Assembly (NCBI GenBank): GCA_023052935.1
Contig: CM041297.1
Coordinates: 105,143,563 to 105,207,562, forward strand
Reading direction: 5' to 3'
Source of the DNA: Piezodorus guildinii
Taxonomy: Eukaryota > Arthropoda > Insecta > Hemiptera > Pentatomidae
Length of the DNA stretch: 64,000 bases
Positions 33,611-44,969 of the stretch are shown here, piece after piece (within the stretch, counting starts at the first letter, position 1; every line of letters begins with the position of its first letter). The notes below the pieces were generated by a model. The model was not told where the DNA came from, ran no database searches, and saw only the letters and a list, made by a program, of their open reading frames with translations. A program made the translations under genes and the position numbers.

Positions 33611-33707
33611 CGGAAGGAGGTATCGATTTCAAGCCTTTTCGGCTAACGTGTACCTGACTTGAAATGAACATTTTGGTGTACATTTTAACTGAAGTTTTTA
33701 AAATTAG

Positions 33708-34585
33708 AAAAAAAACTGGTGCACGCAACACACGACTTTCTCTTACCTCAATTGTTAAAATCAATTTAAAAATTTTTTAAATACATTTAAAGATACAAAT
33801 AAATTGTTAAAATTAATTAATTGAATTTCAATAGAAACATGTGTTTTATTAAATAACCATTTATATTTCTATCGACAACAATCAGTTAGTTGTATCGGAT
33901 TTTCATCACTCTTTATTAACTTTTACAATAGTATGTAAAAAATAATATTTTTTCTAAAATCGTTTGCATTCCAACGGTATATTATACATACATATTACTG
34001 TTCTTAAGTTAAAAAAACAAAACATTGCATTTTTGCAGTTATCTTCTTTAGTTGGATATCGAATTCGTTCAAGTTATACATTTACATGTTTTTTAGCAAT
34101 GCTAATCAGATGATATGGACAGTTTTATAAAAACTACAAAATTAAAGGCACTTTAGAGGAATAAATTTTGAAATATCAGCATTTCAGCCCTGTCAGACTA
34201 TTTTAATCAGAATGAAACCTACATGATATTAAAGCCCACCCAATTTTCCATCGATATAGCGAGTTTAATCAAAATACTTAGAGCCGTTTTTGAGAATATC
34301 GTAAATAGGTGCATAAGCTATGGTATAAAGTGGCTCTTCTGGTTCGCTGATTTTAATGAAAATGTTGTTGTTACATCTCGGGCGTATAGTTGTCTTAAAT
34401 ATGAATTTTTTTTTTTGCCCTTGACTTACCACACACATAGATTTTTTTGCGGGACTTGGTCATTTCGACTCAGGGGACCCTAGAAAGTGTATTACCGTTG
34501 AAAACTGGAATTCGAAAATTTTTACGATCGCTATACTTTCCTTTACTATATATTCCATATATAGGTAAGTGAAAGAAAAAAAAAA
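33708..34585 (+). repeat. Long-TIR element, left TIR plus internal region
   Basis: It begins CTGGTGCACGCAACACACG and runs through 'AACATGTGTTTTATTAAATA', 'CATCACTC', 'CAGCCCTGTCAGACTATTTT', 'GTATAAAGTGGCTCTTCTGG' and 'GGGACTTGGTCATTTCGACT' to 'GTTGAAAACTGGAATTCG' and 'GTAAGTGAAAG'. This is the reverse order of the copy at 62465-63791. It lacks the distal TIR. A short frame (34223-34483) is not credible as a gene. Confidence 0.8.
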
Positions 34586-34611
34586 TTATATTTATTGATA
34601 TTTGCAACTGT

Positions 34612-34780
34612 ATAAAAATCTGGTGCGCGCAACACACGACTTTCCCTTACCTCTGTTATTAATATAAATTTAAGAATTTTCAAATAAATTTAGAAAGGAA
34701 AATAAATTGTTAAAGAATTATTTACTTTTGATTTTTATAGAAAGATGTGTTTTATTAAATAATATGTGATAATATTAAAG
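34612..34780 (+). repeat. Long-TIR element, TIR only
   Basis: Begins CTGGTGCGCGCAACACACG and ends near 'TTATTAAATAATATGTGATA'. It directly follows the 33708 copy in the same orientation. Confidence 0.75.
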
Positions 34781-35167
34781 GATGACGTTAGAGGAATACA
34801 AAAGAAATAAATCCACCTAATATAAACCAATCAAATAATAATAATTAAAAAAAAACATTAATGTATCTCAATTGTTTTTCCATTATTTGATGGTTTTTAG
34901 GTTGTTTTTTTTTTTTATTATTATTTTTTGTATTTTAGATTTTTTCAGGTTCTCCTCTGATTTAATTCTTGATTCTCTATAATTCTTAATCTATCTAATG
35001 ATTAATTTTTATTGTTCGTTTGGAGAAATCTATAAATCGAAGTCATCTCAAATTTGTCTATAACATAAAGCATGTTAAAAATACACTTACTTCTAGCTTA
35101 AAACTTCCACTCTGTCAAAATTTTAGCAGGATGCTGTAGCATCTTTTTAATAATACCTAGGTTAATA

Positions 35168-36318
35168 TTTTTTTTTTTTTTTAGAAACAATTCTTTATTG
35201 AACAATATTACAATCTGTCCAATTTAGGACATTTTTAATAGGGATAAAGTACAACATTCATACTGCATTCACACGATATATACAAAACAATAAATTTATA
35301 TAATAATAATACAATATAAATAAATACAAAACAAAATCAATAAAAATATATACAAAAGTCACTCATACCTATATACAATTCACAAGCATACAGCACGTGA
35401 GTGGAGAATCTAGCCAATGCTAGAACTCCAATATACATTTTACAAGAGGTCTCGAGGCCACTGCCGTTTCAACCTTCTAGGAGGATGGTAAGGATGTGTG
35501 GAGCTGGATAAGGATTGAGCTAGGGGATTAGGGTGATGGATGAGGTTCTGATGGAATTTAGAGAATTTTAATGGTATAAGGTTTAAAATAAATGGAATAT
35601 TTAGGTCGCGGTGTAAGGTATGGTTGGATACATAATAAGGAGCATTAACTATTGTTCGGAGGACTTTTGATTGGAAGGATTGAATGCGTTTGATGTTAGA
35701 AAATTTAGCTGTCCCCCACAGTTCAAGTCCGTAGGTCCAGATAGGTTTCAGTACTGTCTTGTATATTAGTAGTTTGTTCTCGATAGATAATTTAGAATTT
35801 CTGTTCAGTAGTCTGTATAATTGTCCAAATCGTCGATTAAGTTCTTGTCGTTTAAGTCTAGTATGCGGGTTCCAAGTTAGTCTTTTGTCCAGAAGGAAGC
35901 CAAGATACCGGACTGTGTCGGAGAAAGGAAGCGGAACGGAGTTAAAGAGAACTGGAGGGCAGGATTGTCTTCGAAGGGTAAAGGTGACATGTCTGCATTT
36001 GGATTGATTTACTTTGATTCTCCAGTTGTTACACCAGTCTTCAATTTGAGAAAGGTGTGTTTGGAGGCCTGTAGATGCGATTTCGGGATCTAAGTGAGAG
36101 GATAGGATAGCTGTGTCATCAGCGTACGTTGCTAGGAAGGTATTAGAGCAAAGAGGAATATCAGCCGTGTATATATTGTAGAGGATAGGACCAAGGACAC
36201 TACCCTGAGGAACACCGGATTCGACTGGATAATAATTGGAATATTCTGCACCACAACGAACTCGGAAGGAGCGGTTTGATAGATAGGATCGGAGGACTAG
36301 GTATAAGGATAGGGTAGG
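35168..36318 (-). mobile_element. LINE L-B (Jockey-like), 5'-truncated, minus strand
   Basis: A poly(T) run at 35168-35182 marks the 3' poly(A) end. A 3' UTR of about 260 bp (shared with 3728-3885) precedes the RT frame. The 5' truncation lies near 36300-36318. Confidence 0.9.
35440..36318 (-). CDS. Jockey-like reverse transcriptase, intact C-terminal half (no start codon)
   Basis: An uninterrupted 292-codon frame that contains no methionine, so it is not a gene on its own. In order: LRSYLSNRSFRVRCGAEYSN (about residues 9-28); SGVPQGSVLGPILYNIYTAD, the RT motif before the catalytic site; FLATYADDTAILSS with the catalytic ADD; EDWCNNWRIKVNQSKC; TVRYLGFLLDKRLTWNPHTR; TVLKPIWTYGLELWGTA; and an end at HPPRRLKRQWPRDLL (stop 35440-35442). 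This is the palm-to-thumb half of a Jockey-clade non-LTR RT, the enzyme that copies element RNA onto nicked DNA. The absence of any stop or frameshift implies recent insertion. The N-terminal endonuclease and RT fingers are missing. Confidence 0.9.
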   Translation of the reverse strand, partial: PTLSLYLVLRSYLSNRSFRVRCGAEYSNYYPVESGVPQGSVLGPILYNIYTADIPLCSNTFLATYADDTAILSSHLDPEIASTGLQTHLSQIEDWCNNWRIKVNQSKCRHVTFTLRRQSCPPVLFNSVPLPFSDTVRYLGFLLDKRLTWNPHTRLKRQELNRRFGQLYRLLNRNSKLSIENKLLIYKTVLKPIWTYGLELWGTAKFSNIKRIQSFQSKVLRTIVNAPYYVSNHTLHRDLNIPFILNLIPLKFSKFHQNLIHHPNPLAQSLSSSTHPYHPPRRLKRQWPRDLL

Positions 36319-38439
36319 TTAATATAGCTGTAAGCTATAGCTCTAAGGATTCAACATAGCTATAGGTTAGCTCAATCTCTGATATTATATCATTTCAAGA
36401 ATTATCTTAAAGAAATCAAGTAAACATACTACAATTCCTTAAAATGTATTGAGGATAAGGTACAAAGATCTAAGGTTAAAAACGAAATAATTAGTTTTCC
36501 TCTTTAAATTCAAGATTATATTATAAACAGTGAAAACGTAGCTAAATAATTATATTTTTTGCAAATGTATTAAAACTCAAAAAAAAATATTTGTAGAATA
36601 TGAACATTGTTTTCCTCTAAATTTTATTATCTTCTCCAAGAACTGTTTCTATCTTTAGTTCTTCAGCTGATTAATTCAAATATTAAAGTTCCGACGAACC
36701 TTCTTCAGTATTTGTCAATCGAGAAATTTCCTTATAACCATCTTTAACTTTCCTGATAAAAGTCGTTTCCTTACAAATTTCCTTATATTCCCATAGTTGA
36801 TATTCTAGCCAGGGAAGCTTGTAACAATATTGTATAAAAATGATTTGTTTGCTGTTACTTGTTGAATGCTCCTTAATTTTTTAAAAAATAATTTGTAAAA
36901 TAATAATTTTTTTATTCTAAGATTTGTTTATATTTATTTTAAAACAATACTCATTCCAAGCATAACTCATTTCTGACATTCGTGTCGTGCTTTGATTTCC
37001 ATTTCTGATCTAGACCATAAAGTATTACCGTTTTTGTTTTTTAACAGTTAGTCCTTGGCACTGCTATTTTACCCACCATTATATTTTATTGTAAGTGCAA
37101 TTCTGAAAATAACTTATCTTTTTATTATAGATCTACGCATTGTACAAACTAACATGTTATTTATATGGTAAATATGGAGGACATATTCAAACATGTTCTA
37201 ACACTAAAAAGAAATGTATTTGATATATGTTTTAAATAACGAAATATGTTTTTTTTTAAAGAGGAATTTGGAAAGTGGTGGTTTTATTGTATTTGCTTTT
37301 CTCTCAAAACTATACACGGTTGAATAGAAACGTCTAAATTTAGCAAGAGGGAGAAAAAAGTTGAAATTGGATTTCACTTTGACGTCTGTTGTTAGTTTAT
37401 TTTATATGTTTCTTCTATTTTTAAATAAAAAAAAGTACAGCATTTTAATTATACCTTAATGAATAATGAAATTGATATTGACATGCATTGAAAAAAAAAA
37501 TTGCATCACAATGTATTTAGTATTCTGAATTGTAATTATTGAGCTACAAATACAATTTTATATGTAGCATTTTTTTTATACTCATTTTATTGATGTATAT
37601 AATATCTTATTATATCTTAGTTCGACATTTTTATTATTTTTAGTGACTTTATCATTAGTGACCTTAATAGCCCAGTCCACTGTATTTGGAATACTCTCTC
37701 ATCAAACATCGGTCATGCTCCTTCCCAATATTCATTCAAATCTCTTGTTTTTCAACACCTTCTTGGTCTTCCAAGTAGATATTGACTCATTTGATTATAA
37801 CGATCAAAATGAGGTGACAAATGTCTAAACGTTTTAACATCAATGGTAGTAAAGTTGATTTTAATTTCATCTTTTGAGTGTAAATTAGTTTTTTCGGATT
37901 CTTGTATAATTTGTATTATTGTTTTTTTTTATAATTGTATTCTTAATAATAAATGTTCATTTATTTGTTTATTTTTTTGTTTTGTTAATTTTATATATAC
38001 TATAGATTATTATTTATATTATATTATATTTAAATTTATATAAATATTTATTGTAATCATTGAGGATTTTTTTTTTTTTTTTTTGTATGTTCATCTTATT
38101 TTTCTTGTACATTTATGTTATTCTTGAGGGATCTTGTTTTTTTTTTTCTCGTGCATTTATTGACATTGAGTTATGAAGCATATTTGATGATTTTTTTTTC
38201 TTTTAGTAATGCCTTTGAGATATGTTGTTCTTATTCGACCAATTATAACTTAATACTCCAATGCCTTTAAATTTTAATATTGTCCACGTGCACTTGCTAT
38301 TTAACTGGATCTGTAACACTTTGAGATATTAAGTAGAAACTTTATTAATATTACATTAAAGACACTCTGTTCCTAACAGCAAAGTTTATGGCTGATTAAC
38401 AGTCATTTTCAAACAATGAAATTGTTGGAACTTGCCTGA
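36319..38439. other. AT-rich, no feature seen
   Basis: Long AT-rich stretch with T runs. Two short frames at 37643-38043 are low complexity. No repeat family was clearly recognised. A motif at 36688-36715 vaguely resembles a PLE terminus but is too weak to call. Confidence 0.4.
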
Positions 38440-38760
38440 GTTATATGATTAAGCCTTCCGTGTTTAGAAGATACATGGCTGTCATTGGAAATGAGGGCAG
38501 TACGCCTTAAGGCGGTGTATCTAATTTAAGATATGATAAATAATCAATTCGACTTATCGATTATTTTCTACATTTTCGCCTTAAGGGTGGTTTATCTATT
38601 AATGCTGTTTTCCTTCTAGCGTACGAGTTTTTGCTAAATTTAACTTAATTCTGGATTAATTACATTCTGCTGCAAATAATTAATGAGATTTATCGTCATT
38701 AACAGTTAAATATTTTGCCTTCGTAGCCTTATTTGTTTATTTATAATTAGAGGTAGATAT
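38440..38760. other. Slightly GC-richer single-copy stretch
   Basis: Unique, no coding frame. Contains 'TCTGGATTAATTACATT'. Little else can be said. Confidence 0.2.
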
Positions 38761-38789
38761 ATTTTTAGAATTTCGTTTTCTGTAGCCCA

Positions 38790-39240
38790 TTACAGAAATC
38801 GAATCTACAAAACTAAAGGTACTTAAGAGAAAGACAATTAAAACACTCAGCATTTAAGCCCTACCAGATTATTTAAATCAGAATGAAACATATTGACATT
38901 AAATCCCGTTAAATTTTACAATGAGTTAAAGACTTTAATCAAAATCGTTTCAGAAATTTTTGAGAAAATTGTGAAAAGTGCATAATGCATGGTATAAAGT
39001 AGATCTTTCGGTCTGCCGATTTTGATAAAAGTTGCTGTAACATCTCAGACGTATAGTTGTGAGTTTCGTACGACTTTTAGTTTTTGCGCTAGACTTAACG
39101 TATACGAACACACTACACAGACCTTTTTGTGGGACTTAGTTATTTGGACTCAGGGGATCCTAAAACGTATATTAACGTTGAAAACTGGAATTTTAAATAT
39201 TTCACGATCTATGAGATATACAGTCAAGTGAAAGTAATAA
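38790..39240 (+). repeat. Long-TIR element, internal fragment
   Basis: Blocks 'CATTTAAGCCCTACCAG', 'GGTATAAAGTAGATCTTTCG', 'TTTTTGTGGGACTTAG' and 'GTTGAAAACTGGAATTTT' follow the family order. Both ends are missing. Confidence 0.7.
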
Positions 39241-39519
39241 GTAATTTAACATTAGTATTATACTTATTTTCTCTTATATACTTACTATTTTTTCTTTATA
39301 TATTTTGTAATAACTGGTTGTTATCTTGTGAGTTTTAACAGCCCTGAGGATGACCAACAGTTGGGATTTTAATGTTTCCACAATAAATTTAGGTTACTTA
39401 TGAGTGACGGGAGCATCAGATTTTTTGTTGTTGTTGAAAAATTATAAAATAGGGCAAAACTATGTTGAACTTGACCTATATGCTCATTCAACTGGATCGT
39501 TTTGTACTTCCGTAATGGA

Positions 39520-39900
39520 ATGTGAAATTATATTTGTCAAGGGCTGAAGGGTAATCCTTTCGACGAAGCCCCATATGGGCCTCAAACAGCCGCACGGATC
39601 AGTCGCCCAATTCTCTTCACAACTAAATCACTTCTGATCCATAAAGTTCATTCAGCATAAAATTGGCCCGCCCGAAGTAGGGGTGCCACGCTATAAATGG
39701 TAAAGCACCATAATGAAGCCTAGGGGGGTGCGCTATGGCAGCCCTGAGCCCATCGCCAGGAGTCCAGATGTCCTAACCCTAATGATGATAATTAAAAGAG
39801 TTCTTCGGGAGGATGCAGATGGCTACCAGCATTAGCGATCCTATGGGGCTGGTGGTAACAGTCTTCTGGGAATTGACTGGTCCCTCCTACCACAACAAAA
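39520..39900. other. GC-rich stretch of unknown origin
   Basis: Distinctly GC-richer than its flanks ('GGGGTGCGCTATGGCAGCCC'). It has no long frame and no partner in this window. It could be the 5' UTR of a LINE or an old single-copy island. Confidence 0.3.
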
Positions 39901-40607
39901 TCGATTTACGACTTTATCATGGCAAAATCGGTTATTAATTTTAGAAAAAAAAATCACGATTGGTCGTATATTAGCTAGATCTGACTATTATATTGAGAAA
40001 TAACTCTTACAACCTGTTAAAAAAAAGTAAGGATCTATCATGAAATGTGTATTTAAAATAATGTCCATGAGCAATTTTGAAATGAGTAATATCTATGTAT
40101 TTCTATTTGGCAGTATCTCCTCCTATTTGGTCTTTAAAAATGGTCTTCGGGATTGATGCGGTATGTTGTGTACACATAGCAACTCAGCGAAGTTGAGCAG
40201 CAGATCCAAAAGGGAATTTCTTTACCTTGATTATTTTAAAATCTATAAACTATAATCTTTTTTCGGAAAGTATTTAGTTAAAAATTTAATTTAAAAAATA
40301 TTAAATTAAACCTTTCCTATAATAGCTACATTTATTGACAATCAATTACTTAAATGATCTGGAATGATATATTGTGAAAAAATAATCATAATACTAATCT
40401 ATTTTAATACATTTAAATATTTTTTATTAATGTTTCATTGGTGCGAAAGTATGTAATATGAATGTTTAATAATCTTTCTGATTTACTGAAATAATAATTT
40501 TAAATTTCACGCTTGAAATTTGTTCGATTTAAAGTTTATTGCAATTCAGTAATATTTTAAATATTTGTATTATGTTAAATTTCTTAATATTTTTTATTTT
40601 AATGTGC

Positions 40608-40675
40608 AAACTACTAATCTACACTTTTTTTCTTTACAGGTGCTTCTTCTTCAAATCTGCATAAATAAGGTAAGA
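40608..40675 (+). promoter_or_regulatory. Candidate splice-flanked 30-nt microexon
   Basis: A branch-point-like ACTAAT (40612-40617) is followed by a pyrimidine tract and CAG ending at 40639. The 30 nt at 40640-40669 then meet a strong donor, AAG|GTAAGA. The 30 nt are a multiple of three and open in phase 0 (VLLLQICINK). Branch-to-AG spacing is about 22 nt, which is normal. This is the only place in the window where acceptor, short open segment and donor line up this well, but chance is possible in AT-rich DNA. Confidence 0.25.
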
Positions 40676-40809
40676 CTTTTTTTTGTTTGCTAATGATCAT
40701 AATATTTTATTACTATTTTTAATGCTATTATTAAATGTATAATAGAAATTATTGATATCATTATCACTACCGTTGCTGTAGAAATCATTACTATTATTAA
40801 TTTCATTAA

Positions 40810-41000
40810 GAGAGAATAGAGCACCGGTATACTTTATGCCTGTGCTTCGGAATGGGTAGGATGTTTTATTTATCCTTTTATTTAAACTGTGTGACAACGC
40901 TGGGGAGGTGGGAGACCGTCCAGTGGCTCATCGAGCTTCTTTAATGCGGACGGGTGCTTAAGAATTAGTGATAAAACCTGGTAGTTGAGCTTAATCTCGT
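40810..41000. other. GC-richer single-copy island
   Basis: Unique ('GTGACAACGCTGGGGAGGTG', 'TTAATGCGGACGGG'). No coding frame. It lies 140 bp downstream of the candidate microexon. Confidence 0.25.
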
Positions 41001-41389
41001 CCTAATCATCTGTGTTGTCAAACCGTGGTCATAAAAACAGTGCCTATGTATACTGAACCCAACTTCATGGGTCATATTAATACAGATTTTTAAAATAAAA
41101 TGCGATTATAATTACATAATCGATGCATATATTTAATACTACATTATATATGATTGAAATTACAGTTTAGACATTGGAAATGTGTCCTTTGCAATTTGAA
41201 AAAATATATACTATTTTTATTTATAACTTTATAATTTTAACAGACGTGACTACTCGGAATATCGTCCTTCATAGGTCATATCATATTTAATTCTATACTT
41301 TCATACAGTTGTTTTAGTTTAATAAAAGATTTTTCTTTTCAATATTGAATTTTGTTTTTAATTGCTGATCCTTTCAATTTTCAAATCTT

Positions 41390-41940
41390 TTTTCCTTTTC
41401 TGTTCATCGAATTCGTTATATATTTACCGATTTCATATCAATGCTAACAAGAAGAAATAGTTAATTTTTCGTATTGTAAAAACTGAAGGTACTTCAGAGG
41501 AGAAAAAATTAAAATATCAATCAGAATGAAACTTACATGATATTGAAGTTCATCAAATCGTTCATCAGTATCATGAGTTTAATTAAAATCTTCAGGGTTA
41601 TTTTTGATAAAATCGTAAAAATGTGGAAAGTGCATTGTATAAAGTGACTCTTCTGGTTTGCCGATTTTATTGAAACAGTTGTTGCATATCAGGGTCATAC
41701 ATAATCCACTAAAATATTAAATTTCTGTTTCATACAAGTTATCGTTCACGAGCTATATTATATTAGTACTCGAGCACTTACCACATACGGAAATAAACCC
41801 ACACAAACGTTTTTACGGGACTTGGTCATTTGGAATCTGTGGACCGTAAATCATGTGTTTCTGGATAAAACTTGAATTCCAAAATTTTCATGTTGCAATT
41901 ATTTGTTTCTTTACAAGTGAGTGAAATAAAAAAATTAGAA
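41390..41940 (+). repeat. Long-TIR element, internal fragment
   Basis: Blocks 'GAATTCGTTATATATTTACC', 'GGTACTTCAGAGGAG', 'GTATAAAGTGACTCTTCTGG' and 'ACGGGACTTGGTCATTTGGA' follow the family order. Diverged and lacking both tips. Confidence 0.7.
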
Positions 41941-41989
41941 TAAAACTGCAGTAAAGAAAAATATTCCACAAATTTTGAGGTTGGGCTAG

Positions 41990-42560
41990 ATATGAGGTTG
42001 GGTGAGTTGTGGTGGCTACACTGATGGATGGACAGTGGCCCCTATCGGTTTAATGCACTAATGGTCAGATTTAGCATTCGCAAAAAGCAAATAGCTTTCA
42101 CAAGACAAATTGATGTACGTCAGAATACGCCTTGTTCGTTGCCTCTTGGAATTGTTTCAACTAAAAGCAATAATTAATGTGAATGGGCCTGTAATTAATA
42201 CCCCGTCCGAAACCTTTCAACTTTTTAATTGACCAGCGAAACCAGGCCTAACAAAGCTCGTTATTTATCTGACTCTTCTTCTCGAAAAGGAGCATTTTCG
42301 TTCATACATATTTATCCGTCACTTAATTGGAGATAGAGGCGGAGTTAAGGGACGGACTCCCTCAACAAATCAAAACAACACATGTCACTAAAAGCTACAC
42401 CGTTCCTCCATTAATTTCTTTTTATTTTTGTTTCGTCAGTTTCCGGCTCTTCTTTTTACGGCCCTTTACATATTCTTTATAGCTATAACTCTATGTTCGG
42501 CATTGGATGGCCTTTGACGTGGGCTGAGGCGAAGGGTATTGGTTAGTGGGAGTGAAGACG
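41990..42560. other. GC-richer single-copy island, candidate regulatory DNA
   Basis: Clustered homeodomain-type cores: TAATTAATG (about 42171), GTAATTAAT (42191), TTTTTAATTG (42222) and CACTTAATTGG further on. No coding frame, no repeat match. The largest such cluster in the window. An enhancer-like role is inference. Confidence 0.35.
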
Positions 42561-42865
42561 GATCGAATATTCCGAGCATTTTAATGGTATTTTTTTTCGG
42601 AGTTACATTGAATATATATTGTCTCAGCGATTCATTCTAAAGTAATATTATTGTTATGCATTCATCAGGATTGTTTTTTCCTTTTTGAACTTATCTATAC
42701 ATAAACATTACTGTCATTTATTATCTAGGAGAGGTTATAAGTGGAGAACCTCCACGTTCTAAGATAGAAAGAGGACCAAGCATACAAGTTCTTAAAATAA
42801 TACAATGGTTCAGATTATACCCTCACATTAGAACCATTAATATCAATTCGCACATATTAATATAT

Positions 42866-42940
42866 AAACATCTGATGCGCGCAACACATGACTTTCACTT
42901 ATCTCCGTTATTTATATTAATTTAGGAATTTTTAAACAAA
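42866..42940 (+). repeat. Long-TIR element, left tip (left of palindrome insertion)
   Basis: Begins CTGATGCGCGCAACACATG and runs to 'TTTAGGAATTTTTAAACAAA'. The element resumes at 44970 beyond the palindrome. Confidence 0.75.
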
Positions 42941-44969
42941 GGGCCTAGCCGGATAAGCATGTGAAATCTGCCCCCGCGTGTATTTGAACCAAATTTATAC
43001 CATTGAGTCACACCTATGAGAAACAACCTTACGCAAATTTTTAGCCCCTTAATCCTTACGGGGGAGAAGTTATGGAGGGGGAAAGATAAAACAAAAAAAA
43101 ATTGTTTTCTCCTGAACTGCTCAACTGATTTTCACGAAAAAAATATATGTTATGGATTTTATAAATTGGTTTCAAAAAATATTTTTTTAAATTTTTTTCC
43201 ACGAAAATGTTGGTCCCAAAAAATTTTTGAATTTTTCAAAAAAATATTTTTTGGTTATAATGGTTTGGTACACCTCCAATTTTTCGCTACTTTATTTCAT
43301 TATAGGGTCCTCCATAACATATATTTTTTCAATTTTATCGGAAGTGTACCCCATGGTGAAAAATAAAAAAAACAATTTTTTCTCCTAAACGAATCAACCG
43401 ACTTTCACGAAAAAAATATATGTTAATTGTTTTCTAATAGAGTTTCAAAAAACATTTTTTTGAATTTTTTATTTCGAAAACGTGAGTCAAAATTTTTATT
43501 TTTAATTTTTCAAAAATAAATTTTAAATTATGTTACATTAGTACACCAACAATTTTTTACTAATTTGATTCATTGGAGGGTCCTGCAAAATATTTTTTTT
43601 TTCAAGTTGGTCTAAAATGTACCTGATAAGGAAAAATAAAAAAAACAGCATTTTTTCAGCTCTCTGAGGTCACGCATGAAGAGCTCTATCCCTAGCTGTG
43701 GGATCGTAATGTCATTAGATATCACTTACACACTATGCACATACATACTATTTATTACACCTATTATTATAAATATCTTATATTGGATCGAATATATTTT
43801 TTTTTGTATTTAGTTAATTTTTCTTACTTGGATAACTACTACACAGCACTATATGCTATATTTATATAAAACGTAACTAAAAAGATTTTTTTAATATATT
43901 TATTCATATTATTATATGTTAATCAAAAAAGTTATGATGACAGACTTGCATGAAGTGTTCGACAAAAAGCCTGTCGACTGTTAACTTTTTTGATTTTTTA
44001 ACATTTAATAATATGAAAAAATATATATTAAAAAAATCTTTTTAGTTACGTTTTTTTATAAATATAGCATATAGTGCTGTGTAGTAGTTATCCAAGTAAG
44101 AAAAATTAACTAAATACAAAAAAATATTCGATCCAATATAAGATATTTATAATAATAGGTGTAATAAATAGTATGTATGTGCATAGTGTGTAAGTGATAT
44201 CTAATGACATTACCATCCCACAGCTAGGGATAGAGCTCTTCATGCGTGACCTCAGAGAGCTGAAAAAATGCTGTTTTTTTTATTTTTCCTTATCAGGTAC
44301 ATTTTAGACCAACTTGAAAAAAAAAATATTTTGCAGGACCCTCCAATGAATCAAATTAGTAAAAAATTGTTGGTGTACTAATGTAACATAATTTAAAATT
44401 TATTTTTGAAAAATTAAAAATAAAAATTTTGACTCACGTTTTCGAAATAAAAAATTCAAAAAAATGTTTTTTGAAACTCTATTAGAAAACAATTAACATA
44501 TATTTTTTTCGTGAAAGTCGGTTGATTCGTTTAGGAGAAAAAATTGTTTTTTTTATTTTTCACCATGGGGTACACTTCAGATAAAATTGAAAAAAATATA
44601 TGTTATGGAGGACCCTATAATGAAATAAAGTAGCGAAAAATTGGAGGTGTACCAAACCATTATAACCAAAAAATATTTTTTTGAAAAATTCAAAAATTTT
44701 TTGGGACCAACATTTTCGTGGAAAAAAATATTTTTTGAAACCAATTTATAAAATCCATAACATATATTCTTTTCGTGAAAATCAGTTGAGCAGTTCAGGA
44801 GAAAACAATTTTTTTTTGTTTTATCTTTCCCCCTCCATAACTTCTCCCCCGTTAGGATTAAGGGGCTAAAAATTTGCATAAGGTTGTTTCTCGTAGGTGT
44901 GACTCAATGGTATAAATTTGGTTCAAATACACGCCTGGGCAGATTTCACATGCTTATCCGGCTAGGACC
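42941..44969. mobile_element. 2,029-bp imperfect palindrome (foldback-like element)
   Basis: Two arms of about 1 kb in inverted orientation: left 42941-43943 starting GGGCCTAGCCGGATAAGC, right 43971-44969 ending GCTTATCCGGCTAGGACC. A 27-nt loop (43944-43970) separates them. The arms differ by scattered substitutions and by indels, for example a stretch of about 10 nt near 43186-43200, so they are not a trivial sequencing foldback. It sits inside a long-TIR element. No clear target-site duplication is visible. The mirror-image open frames in the arms (43016-43366 plus, 44577-44879 minus) are AT-rich and unlike any protein I know. Confidence 0.88.
43080..43650 (+). repeat. Two tandem modules within the palindrome arm
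   Basis: Each module (about 43090-43375 and 43376-43650) runs in the same order: poly(A)-rich lead, 'TTTCTCCT', 'TTTCACGAAAAAAATATATG', 'GTTTCAAAAAA', a TTTTTCAAAAA-type block, 'GTACACC', 'CCTCC' or 'GGAGGGTCCT', and 'GTGTACC' or 'TGTACC' with GGTGAAAAATAAAAAAAAC. The right arm carries the mirror pair. The modules are much more diverged from each other than the two arms are. Confidence 0.65.

Noticed and set aside
36660..37845. Possible PLE inverted terminus (CCGACGAACCTTCTTCAG near 36690; GTCTAAACGTTTTAAC near 37825)
   Set aside because: Only fragments of the motif are present and no inverted outer arms could be found.
39345..39385. 'CCCTGAGGATGACCAACAG' near an LTR-like context
   Set aside because: Resembles CTGATGA loosely but lacks GAAA and GUC in the right places.
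43016..44879. Matching open frames of about 100 codons in the two palindrome arms (plus at 43016-43366, minus at 44577-44879)
   Set aside because: They share sequence only because the arms are inverted copies. The translation is Phe/Lys/Asn-rich, typical of AT-rich DNA, and shows no domain.
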